Assembly: GCA_017511205.1 (NCBI GenBank)
Contig: JAFWLE010000002.1
Coordinates: forward strand, 62,001-126,000
DNA from: Candidatus Saccharimonadota bacterium
GTDB lineage: Bacteria; Patescibacteriota; Saccharimonadia; Saccharimonadales; Saccharimonadaceae
DNA length: 64,000 bases
Reading direction: 5' to 3'
Shown: piece after piece, positions 57,760 through 64,000 of the stretch
How positions within the stretch are numbered: position 1 is the first letter of the stretch
Layout: every line of letters begins with the position of its first letter
Made by a program: the position numbers and the translations under genes
Notes under the pieces: model-generated
The model's database searches: none
What the model was told of the DNA's origin: nothing
The model's input: the letters and a program-made list of their open reading frames with translations, nothing else

Positions 57760-57825
57760 TTTATCACCTCCTTGTAAATGATACTCTGCCCTTAGCAGCG
57801 TTAAAAACCATTTTAACAAGTAAAC

Positions 57826-57854
57826 TTGAAATATACAAGCATGTGTGTTATAAT
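57826..57854 (+). promoter_or_regulatory. rpsB-tsf promoter
   Basis: TTGAAA (57826-57831), 17-bp spacer, TATAAT (57849-57854). Confidence 0.72.
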
Positions 57855-57880
57855 CAAACTATTATTAAATTAACGAAACA

Positions 57881-57923
57881 GTTTTTGGGAGATTTCCTGG
57901 TCAGACGACTTGGTCCCAAAAAC
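57881..57923 (+). promoter_or_regulatory. Leader hairpin of rpsB
   Basis: GTTTTTGGGA (57881-57890) pairs perfectly with TCCCAAAAAC (57914-57923), enclosing 23 nt, 20 bases upstream of the rpsB start. It may be a regulatory element such as an S2 autoregulation site. Confidence 0.5.
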
Positions 57924-57942
57924 AGTGAGAAAGGAAATCCAT

Positions 57943-58629
57943 ATGGCAGTAGATGTCGATATGAAGGCTCTTCTCGAGAGCGGTGCTCACTTTGGGCACA
58001 AAACTAGCCGTTGGCACCCTAAAATGGCTCCATACATCCATAGCAAGCGCCAAGGCACCCATATTATTAACCTAGAAAAGACCGTCGAAGGCTTAAAAAC
58101 GGCTTTGCCAAAACTCACCGAGATCACCAAGAGCGGCAAAAAAATACTCTTTGTCGGCACTAAAAAGCAGATTAAAGATGCTGTAAAAGAAACAGCTGAA
58201 TCGGTTGAGATGCCTTACGTAACTGTGCGTTGGATCGGCGGTGTTTTAACCAACGTTGAAACCGTCAACCGTCAGATCAAGAAACTAAAAGATTTGGAAC
58301 GCAAAATGGCTTCTGGCGAGATTGAAACTCGTTATTCTAAATTGGAGGCTCAAAGGTTCCAAGAAGAGATTGATCTTCTCAATGAACGCTATGGTGGCAT
58401 TAAAGAGATGACTGAACAGCCAGCCGCTGTCATCGTAGTAGACGCTATGGAAGACAAAAACGCCGTTAAAGAAGCTAAGGCTTTAGGCATTCCAGTTTTT
58501 GCACTTGTCGATACTAATGTTGACCCATCGAACATCGATTACGTAATTCCTTGCAATGACGATTCTTTGAAGGCAGTCAAATTGGTCCTCAGCTATTTTG
58601 CCGAGGCCATTAAAGAAGGTAAAAAATAA
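57943..58629 (+). CDS. rpsB: 30S ribosomal protein S2
   Basis: A 228-residue S2: MAVDVDMKALLESGAHFGHKTSRWHPKMAPYIHSKRQGTHIINLEKTVEGL, GKKILFVGTKKQIKDAV, YVTVRWIGGVLTNVETVNRQIKKL and PAAVIVVDAMEDKNAVKEAKALGIPVFALVDTNVDPSNIDYVIPCNDDSLKAVKLVLSY. The start at 57943 is set by homology. It is followed by tsf, the normal order. Confidence 0.97.
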   Translation: MAVDVDMKALLESGAHFGHKTSRWHPKMAPYIHSKRQGTHIINLEKTVEGLKTALPKLTEITKSGKKILFVGTKKQIKDAVKETAESVEMPYVTVRWIGGVLTNVETVNRQIKKLKDLERKMASGEIETRYSKLEAQRFQEEIDLLNERYGGIKEMTEQPAAVIVVDAMEDKNAVKEAKALGIPVFALVDTNVDPSNIDYVIPCNDDSLKAVKLVLSYFAEAIKEGKK

Positions 58630-58645
58630 TAATTTAGGAGGCAAA

Positions 58646-59236
58646 ATGGCAGAAGTTACCATTGAACAAATCAAAAAATTAAAAGAGCTTTCTGGTGCTG
58701 GGCTTACCGATGCTAAAAAAGCTTTAGTCGAAGCCAAAGGTGATTTTGACAAAGCCCTGGAAGCTATGCGTAAAAAAGGTCTTACCAAGGCCGAAAAGCG
58801 GGGCGATCGTGAAACTCGTGAAGGTTTAATTGAATCTTACATTCATGATGGCCGCCTTGGTGCTATTGTTGAAGTCAATTGCGAAACTAGTTTCGTAGCC
58901 AAAACGGATGAATTTAAAACCTTAGCACACCAAATTGCTATGCAAATTGCTTCGATGAATCCACTTTACGTTTCCGAAGCTGATATCCCAGAAAAAGATC
59001 GTGCTAAGAAAACCAAAGAATTAGAGGAAAACTTCAAAGGACCAGCCAACATGAAGGATAAGATTATCGAAGGCCAACTTAAAAAAGCCTTTGCTGAAAA
59101 AGTCCTCATGAGCCAACCTTACATTCTTGATGACACTAAAACCGTAGAGCAATTCATCAAAGAGGCTATCGCTAAAACTGGTGAGAATATTACCGTTCGT
59201 CAGTTTAAGCGTTTAGAGCTAGGTGTTACCGAATAA
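58646..59236 (+). CDS. tsf: Translation elongation factor EF-Ts
   Basis: The 196-residue nucleotide-exchange factor for EF-Tu. The N-terminal UBA-like domain (IKKLKELSGAGLTDAKKALVEAKGDFDKALEAMRKKGLTKAEKR) carries the conserved DAKKAL helix. The core has GRLGAIVEVNCETSFVAKTDEFKTLAHQIAMQIA and a C-terminal coiled stretch. It is shorter than the E. coli protein (283), as in many short EF-Ts forms. The SD AGGAGG is 6 bases before the ATG. Confidence 0.96.
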   Translation: MAEVTIEQIKKLKELSGAGLTDAKKALVEAKGDFDKALEAMRKKGLTKAEKRGDRETREGLIESYIHDGRLGAIVEVNCETSFVAKTDEFKTLAHQIAMQIASMNPLYVSEADIPEKDRAKKTKELEENFKGPANMKDKIIEGQLKKAFAEKVLMSQPYILDDTKTVEQFIKEAIAKTGENITVRQFKRLELGVTE

Positions 59237-59247
59237 TACGCTTTTAA

Positions 59248-59279
59248 AAATAAACCGCTCTAAATGCGGTTTATTTTTT
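59248..59279 (+). terminator. tsf terminator
   Basis: AAATAAACCGC / GCGGTTTATTTTTT stem and T-tract; a second hairpin ATTTGGGCGC / GCGCCCAAAT follows at 59286-59319. Confidence 0.9.
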
Positions 59280-59358
59280 AGTTAAAATTTGGGCGCCCTC
59301 GCAGTATAAGCGCCCAAATTCTCAGTGCAGTTTTATGAATCTTGTTTAAAATAGCTAA

Positions 59359-60309
59359 TTATTTTTTAGTCTTTTGATCTCTTTTTACGATATAGATTGT
59401 GCTACCGATGCCCACTATTAAGAATATTGTGAGTCCAGTAATTAAATAATCACTTCTAGAGATATTGAGTCCTTTAAATAGACCACCAGTGTCCGGTGAG
59501 CCAGCACTTTTACCGCCATCATCACCACCAGAATGTGGCACTGGTATCGCTTTATAATCGTAATCAAATCTCATTATTTCGTATAACACGTTGCCATCAC
59601 GATCACGAGCTATGACTTCAATAGTATACTTGCCAGATGGATAATTATAATCACCAAACGGTAAATCAACGCTATCCGCTGGTGCTTCCACAATGATTGG
59701 TGAAGGCTCCATCAGATTGCCATCTTCGTCGTAGATATTAATTCCTATTTCTTTTACTTTTCCTTCATCCTCCGGACTACCAGTATCTGGGTCATAATCT
59801 AGCTCAACCGTTACGTCACCAGATTTTTCATCTTCTACTACTTCAGCCTTTACTGGAATATAAGAAAAGGTGATTCCCGCTACGTCACTAGCGCCACCAT
59901 CTCCTCTTCCCTCTACGGTCAGGACATAATCGCCATAACCAAAGCTGCCTTGTGAGAGATCAAGATTTATCGGCATGCTACTTGCACCATAATCCAAATC
60001 CTGATCTACTAGTGTAAAAGTATGCTCAGCTCCATCCTTGTCAGTATATTTTAATGTGACAGTAATATGATTAAGATTATCATAATCAACCGTCACGCCT
60101 TGTTCCGGTGAAGTTACCACTTTTTCCTTTTTTAGATCACCAACGATTTCGACATTAGGTTGGCCACCTATTACACGTATTTGTACTGTGTCGACTACTT
60201 CTGATGTAGCCGCTGCTTCCGGTCCAGGCAGAAACGCCGCAAAAACCGTGATTGCCGCTACCAAAAGTAGCCCAAGCAATCCAAATATTTTCTTTTTTGT
60301 TTTTTCCAT
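59359..60309 (-). CDS. Surface protein with PDTG-type sorting signal
   Basis: A 316-residue exported protein. MEKTKKKIFGLLGLLLVAAITVFAAFLPGPEAAAT is a signal sequence. The middle is built from beta-sandwich-like repeats (VTVDYDNLNHITVTLKYTDKDGAEHTFTLVDQDL; GSFGYGDYVLTVEGRG; YPSGKYTIEVIARDRDGNVLYEIMRFDYDYK), followed by a Gly/Asp-rich linker. The C-terminus, SPDTGGLFKGLNISRSDYLITGLTIFLIVGIGSTIYIVKRDQKTKK, has an LPxTG-like motif, a membrane helix and a basic tail. It follows the DUF916-like gene by 54 bases and probably acts with it. Confidence 0.75.
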   Translation of the reverse strand: MEKTKKKIFGLLGLLLVAAITVFAAFLPGPEAAATSEVVDTVQIRVIGGQPNVEIVGDLKKEKVVTSPEQGVTVDYDNLNHITVTLKYTDKDGAEHTFTLVDQDLDYGASSMPINLDLSQGSFGYGDYVLTVEGRGDGGASDVAGITFSYIPVKAEVVEDEKSGDVTVELDYDPDTGSPEDEGKVKEIGINIYDEDGNLMEPSPIIVEAPADSVDLPFGDYNYPSGKYTIEVIARDRDGNVLYEIMRFDYDYKAIPVPHSGGDDGGKSAGSPDTGGLFKGLNISRSDYLITGLTIFLIVGIGSTIYIVKRDQKTKK

Positions 60310-60363
60310 ACTCTGCACTCTCTTTTTATTTTTATATTTTTATTTTGGTTTTGTAAGAAGCTT

Positions 60364-61374
60364 CTAGACAGCCAATCTAGAGCGACGCTCCTTACGCTTC
60401 CTAACGGCAATTATAACGCATGTGATTATAATTGTCAACAGTATTATAAAAATAAATATAAGAGGTAAAGGATTAATTATAACAATTTTTTCAATAATTT
60501 GTGGTTCTTCATCATTGGCTGTGACAGTCCAAGTAGCCTTGAAAATGCCAAAACCTGGTGTATCTTCCCATTCGTCAGTGATAGCTAATTCAGTTTCTGG
60601 GATGACAGAAATATGCACTCCACCATTTTCCGTTTCGTAGCCACCACCACCAAAAATACTGTCTACTTTAAGCACACCTTTTACACTGAAATCTACGTTG
60701 CCACTATTCTTAACCTTAGCAGAAGCAAAAACGTTGTTCTTGCCAGATTCGTTACTGGAGGCGTTCTGCTCAATCTTCATATCGTTAATTTCAAACGAAC
60801 GATCTAACTCGCCCTCCGTAGAACGTCCATAAACAACTAACCCAGGGCTAGCCTCAGTTTTAATACCATTCGCAGATGTCACACTGGTTAAAGTGTGTGC
60901 AAATAAAACTGCATATTGACCACCAGCCGGAATATTGTCTGGTGTAGAAATGCGGTAGTCTACCTTAAGCTTGCCTTTTGCATCGATCGTAAAGGTTGGG
61001 TTTTTAACCCACTTACCACTGGTATCCTTAAAAGTAATCCATCTAGTAATCTGGGTAAAATTATTATCATGACTAAAACCAAGTTGGTAAGCATCAGCTT
61101 CCTCGGAATAAACGTATGAATACGGTGCAGCATAAACCTCAATTTCAATAGTTTTATCACCATCATTTTTAACTTCGAAAGAATCTTCATAGGAAGACGA
61201 CGATGAAATCTGTAAAACTTTGCTAACCGGTGTCAAACTAATATTGGTACCTAGGTTTTTGGAAGTATCCTCGTCGGTTTTTGTTTCTTCATCAGCACTT
61301 ACTGAACCAACTAAACCCACGCTAAGAATCAGCGCCATGATTACGGTTGATAGTGATACAAGCTTACTCTTCAT
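60364..61374 (-). CDS. DUF916-like surface protein (WxL-interacting type)
   Basis: A 336-residue protein with signal peptide MKSKLVSLSTVIMALILSVGLVGSVSA. The first domain (SLTPVSKVLQISSSSSYEDSFEVKNDGDKTIEIEVYAAPYSY ... PDNIPAGGQYAVLFAHT) and the second (INDMKIEQN ... FASAKVKNSGNVDFSVKGVLKV) resemble the immunoglobulin-like domains of DUF916/WxLIP proteins of Gram-positive bacteria. The C-terminus is a membrane helix (PLIFIFIILLTIIITCVIIAV) with the basic tail RKRKERRSRLAV, typical of that family. It is probably a cell-surface binding component; the partner is likely the adjacent PDTG protein. Confidence 0.74.
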   Translation of the reverse strand: MKSKLVSLSTVIMALILSVGLVGSVSADEETKTDEDTSKNLGTNISLTPVSKVLQISSSSSYEDSFEVKNDGDKTIEIEVYAAPYSYVYSEEADAYQLGFSHDNNFTQITRWITFKDTSGKWVKNPTFTIDAKGKLKVDYRISTPDNIPAGGQYAVLFAHTLTSVTSANGIKTEASPGLVVYGRSTEGELDRSFEINDMKIEQNASSNESGKNNVFASAKVKNSGNVDFSVKGVLKVDSIFGGGGYETENGGVHISVIPETELAITDEWEDTPGFGIFKATWTVTANDEEPQIIEKIVIINPLPLIFIFIILLTIIITCVIIAVRKRKERRSRLAV

Positions 61375-61413
61375 TTACCTCCTTAGTTAATGATAACGGC
61401 GTATAAGAAACGC

Positions 61414-61504
61414 TGGTGCGCGCGACTGGACTTGAACCAGCACAGCCGTAATTGTGGCCACTACCACCTCAAGGTAGCGTGTCTACCAATTCCACCACGC
61501 GCGC
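61414..61504 (-). tRNA. tRNA-Leu (anticodon GAG)
   Basis: A 91-nt cloverleaf with CCA encoded. The acceptor arms are GCGCGCG (5') and CGCGCGC with A-CCA at the end. The D arm contains AATTGGTAGACAC. The anticodon stem CTACC/GGTAG holds the loop TTGAGGT, so the anticodon is GAG (codons CUC/CUU). A long variable arm typical of class II tRNA-Leu (GTGGCCACAATTACGGC region) and the T arm with GGTTCAAGTCC follow. Confidence 0.96.
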
Positions 61505-61532
61505 AATACTATTATTATAACACAGTTTTTAG

Positions 61533-63269
61533 CTAAGGTGTCTTATTTTTAGAAGATTTACTCGTGGCCCACATATTAATATCAGAAAAACGATCAATCG
61601 CTGTCACGAGTCTCACACTATTACCAAAAGTCCGCACGTTCTTATTGTAATAGTAGGTTAGATTTGGCTGGTACAGACCAATTGCCGGCACACTATTTGC
61701 TAAATAATCAAGAATAGCTTCGTATTTTCTAGTCCTTAAATCGCGATCAAGTGTGTCTCTAGCTCCTAAAATCAAGTCATCTACCAGCGGATTACGATAG
61801 TTTGATAGATTTAGCCCAGAACTCGAGGCTTGAGAAGAGTGAAAATACGGCAAAAGATCCGGATCCGTACCGAGCTCAATGTCATAAAGTAGAATATCGT
61901 AACTTCGTTTTGCAACCACATTGCCAATAAAATCTTGGTTCTCTTCATAGACTTCCAAGTTTACTCCACACCCCAGGTTTTCTAATTCCTCTTTTAAGAC
62001 TTCTGCAACTTGCGGTAAATAACCTGAATTAACTGTTACTAAACTAATTTCTGGTTTCGATTCCGGAAAGAGTTCAGCAATTTTATTTTCAGCCGCTTCT
62101 ACATTGCGCTCTGGTAATTCTGGATACCTTGACAGCGTAATTTGAGATTTGAGCAGTGGAAAGTCAAGTGGCAAAGTATCTGGTGCTGCTGCTCGAATTT
62201 TGTCTAGATTAATTCCCTCTCTAATTGCGGCACGAAATTCTAAATTCTTGGCTAGTTCGCTTTTAGTATTGAAAAAGACAAACGTCCCATAGTTCAGGCT
62301 TGAATTCTTCGAAATAAAATTACTATTCTTAATTTGCTCAGTTTCTTTACCGGAAAGCTCGGCGGTAGCTGTTACTGATCCGCTATTCACTGCATTAATG
62401 ATCTCATCTTTTGTAGCATAGGTGTGAACCGCAAAACTATTTAGAAGCACCTTGCCTTTATAATAATCTGGATTAGCCGACAGATAAAACACTTTTTCTT
62501 CACTATTTCCACTCGTCTGAATAGCGTTAAAAGAAAAAGCCCCAGATGTTACCGGTGCATTTGAAAAATTGTTTTCAATTAAATTCTGTGGGTCAGTATC
62601 TTCTAGAACGTGTTTCGGTATAATTGGGAAATTTAAAGCCGTAATAAAATCAGCATATGCTGAAGGTAAATTGAAAATTATTTCTTCATTCTCACCTTTT
62701 TCAACTTTTACCTTGGAAAGATTCGAATCGTAAATTGTATTCACCAATGGATTTTTAATTATCTCCGCTGTGAAAATCACGTCGTCAGCCGTAATTGGCT
62801 CACCATCTGACCACTTTAAATCCTTACGTAATTTAACTGTCCAAACGGTACCATCATCGTTAGGTCGAATCGATTTAGCTAGACCAATACCAGAGTGTCC
62901 AGAATAATCAATAGTGGAAAGTGTGGCGAACATCAATTTGCTTAGTACTTTTTCGCTGCTAGTAGTTGCAAATAATGGATTCATAGATTTGACATTGCCG
63001 AGCGTTGCTTCCGTGTACGTTCCACCCTCACTAAATACGTTTTCAGCATAAGAACTCCCGAACCAAAACGCCTGTGTAATAGCAAATAAAACCAACGCGC
63101 CCACCAAGAGCCCCCACTCTACGACTAAAAGTTTTACATTAGCAATATGAGAAACTCGCATCAACAAGTTTTCCTTAAGATGCTCCTTGCCCTCCTCGCC
63201 TGCTTTTACCGAGGCACGCGAAAACTTTCTTAAAAACCTTTGCCCACGCTTTTTGAATGTATTTTTCAT
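61533..63269 (-). CDS. Oligopeptide-type ABC transporter solute-binding protein (SBP family 5)
   Basis: A 578-residue extracytoplasmic solute-binding protein. A basic cytosolic N-terminus (about 1-47) precedes a signal anchor (KLLVVEWGLLVGALVLFAITQAFWF, 48-72) without a lipobox, so it is tethered by the uncleaved helix. Family 5 features: GGTYTEATLGNVKSMNPLFATTSSEKVLSKLMFATLSTID, VKLRKDLKWSDGEPITADDVIFTAEIIKNP, SGAFSF, FRAAIREGINLDKI and DILLYDIELGTDPDLLPYFHSSQASSSGLNLSNYRNPLVDDLI. No permease or ATPase gene is next to it. It may feed peptide uptake from the host (inference). Confidence 0.88.
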   Translation of the reverse strand: MKNTFKKRGQRFLRKFSRASVKAGEEGKEHLKENLLMRVSHIANVKLLVVEWGLLVGALVLFAITQAFWFGSSYAENVFSEGGTYTEATLGNVKSMNPLFATTSSEKVLSKLMFATLSTIDYSGHSGIGLAKSIRPNDDGTVWTVKLRKDLKWSDGEPITADDVIFTAEIIKNPLVNTIYDSNLSKVKVEKGENEEIIFNLPSAYADFITALNFPIIPKHVLEDTDPQNLIENNFSNAPVTSGAFSFNAIQTSGNSEEKVFYLSANPDYYKGKVLLNSFAVHTYATKDEIINAVNSGSVTATAELSGKETEQIKNSNFISKNSSLNYGTFVFFNTKSELAKNLEFRAAIREGINLDKIRAAAPDTLPLDFPLLKSQITLSRYPELPERNVEAAENKIAELFPESKPEISLVTVNSGYLPQVAEVLKEELENLGCGVNLEVYEENQDFIGNVVAKRSYDILLYDIELGTDPDLLPYFHSSQASSSGLNLSNYRNPLVDDLILGARDTLDRDLRTRKYEAILDYLANSVPAIGLYQPNLTYYYNKNVRTFGNSVRLVTAIDRFSDINMWATSKSSKNKTP

Positions 63270-63272
63270 AAT

Positions 63273-63500
63273 TTATGCTGGAATTAATAGTAAACCTAAA
63301 ATCGATGAAACAAATATTACGGCCATCACAATCGTGGTTACAAAAAGAGACTTCTCTAGCCCACGACGAGTAGTATATAATTCACCAGAACTACCGAACC
63401 CCGCACCTAGCGAAGCACCACGACGTTGTAACAAAATTAATACAATCGTTAAAAAGGCTGATATAAATACGACTACTTCTAAAAAACTTCCGATTTGCAT
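63273..63500 (-). CDS. secG: Protein translocase subunit SecG
   Basis: A 75-residue protein with two membrane segments (FLEVVVFISAFLTIVLILL and SLFVTTIVMAVIFVSSILGLLL) joined by the SecG loop QRRGASLGAGFGSSGELYTTRRG. It is the accessory subunit of SecYEG. The solute-binding protein gene starts 3 bases after it; the SD is AAGGAGT. Confidence 0.93.
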   Translation of the reverse strand: MQIGSFLEVVVFISAFLTIVLILLQRRGASLGAGFGSSGELYTTRRGLEKSLFVTTIVMAVIFVSSILGLLLIPA

Positions 63501-63519
63501 AAAATAACTCCTTGTGAAA

Positions 63520-64000
63520 TCATTTTAGCATACTTTTTCGTTTGAGTAAAGAATGGTACGTGATTGCGAAACGGTGAGCTTCTTCGTCTATTCGCGCAAT
63601 TAATCTCGCAATATGCGAGCTATCCGGCAAATTCAAAAACGACATTTTGCCTTGAGATTCCGGGATTACCAGTTTCACTGGCGCATTATGTGAATGATCA
63701 CCAGATTTATCACGCCCAATCACTGGAATGCCAAACGGTTCCACAATTGGTAAAATTGCGTTAACCTGTGTGATGCCACCATCAAGAATGATCAAATCCG
63801 GAAAATCCCATTCCTGATGCTTCAAACGCCTGGTAATCACTTCTTTCATACTTTTTAAATCGTCACTCTTAGAAGTTCGCACTTTAAATTTTCGATACTC
63901 ATTGCGTGCTGACGCGCCATTGATGAATACCACCATGCTACCCACCGTATTTTCACCAGATTGGTGCGAAATGTCATAGCCTTCAATTCGCCGTGGCGGC
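63520..64000 (-). CDS. uvrC: Excinuclease ABC subunit C, C-terminal part
   Basis: The gene runs off the right edge. The visible part begins RRIEGYDISHQSGENTVGSMVVFINGASARNEYRKFKV and continues with the RNase H-like 5' nuclease domain (LIILDGGITQVNAILPIVEPFGIPVIGRDKS ... LPDSSHIARLIARIDEEAHRFAITYH). UvrC makes both incisions in nucleotide excision repair. The chain ends LLKRKSMLK, without a C-terminal helix-hairpin-helix domain, so it is shorter than E. coli UvrC. Confidence 0.95.
   Translation of the reverse strand, partial: PPRRIEGYDISHQSGENTVGSMVVFINGASARNEYRKFKVRTSKSDDLKSMKEVITRRLKHQEWDFPDLIILDGGITQVNAILPIVEPFGIPVIGRDKSGDHSHNAPVKLVIPESQGKMSFLNLPDSSHIARLIARIDEEAHRFAITYHSLLKRKSMLK

Overview
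The window most likely comes from a member of the Patescibacteria (CPR), probably Candidatus Saccharibacteria (TM7). I infer this from small, tightly overlapping genes, the standard genetic code (UGA is a stop), paired FemAB-type enzymes beside a MurF-like ligase, a GatCAB operon, phosphoketolase, many orphan genes and FISUMP-type surface proteins. No 16S gene is present to confirm it. Most genes lie on the minus strand. Promoters are consensus sigma70 (TTGAC-like, 17 bp, TATAAT), often as extended -10 TGnTATAAT. For several genes the -10 box sits so close to the ATG that the mRNA should be leaderless.

Layout. 1-9.3 kb: exonuclease III, smpB, a FISUMP surface protein, dnaE with two small membrane genes, a GalU-like enzyme and an HdeD-like protein. 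9.4-14.5 kb: a cell-wall operon (MurF-like ligase, hydrolase, DegT-type aminotransferase, two FemAB-like transferases and a possible 28-residue protein). 14.6-17.5 kb: rpsJ, a CoA-acyltransferase-fold protein, tuf. 17.5-32.4 kb: an accessory region with a repeat adhesin flanked by two paralogous lipoproteins, many singly transcribed orphan genes, a Csx3-like gene, a TrmB-type regulator and an untranslated, highly structured unit of about 1,046 nt. 32.4-46 kb: fusA, a second structured RNA, gatCAB with an HEPN-like membrane protein, murJ, a class A PBP, a PIN-TRAM protein and a phosphoketolase split into two genes. 46-64 kb: a surface protein with two diversified FISUMP C-termini, uvrB, DUF167, lysS, greA, two membrane proteases, uppS-frr, rpmE, clpP, rpsB-tsf, two surface proteins, tRNA-Leu, a solute-binding protein, secG and the end of uvrC.

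Four systems stand out. (1) The roughly 1 kb RNA, the csx3-like gene and the intergenic region between an orphan gene and the TrmB regulator share one promoter module of about 110 bp with an identical-arm operator, TGTAAA-N7-TTTACA. This is a candidate regulon linking a giant RNA to a ring-nuclease-family protein. (2) A palindromic element of about 120 bp sits in frame inside both gatA and uvrB. Its 74-bp core aligns without gaps and shows compensatory base-pair changes, while its outer arms are unrelated between copies but complementary within each copy. (3) The surface protein at 46.0-48.3 kb has two GC-rich terminal segments that differ mainly at first and second codon positions, as expected of variable regions of a diversity-generating retroelement whose RT lies elsewhere. 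(4) Leaderless transcription appears widespread.
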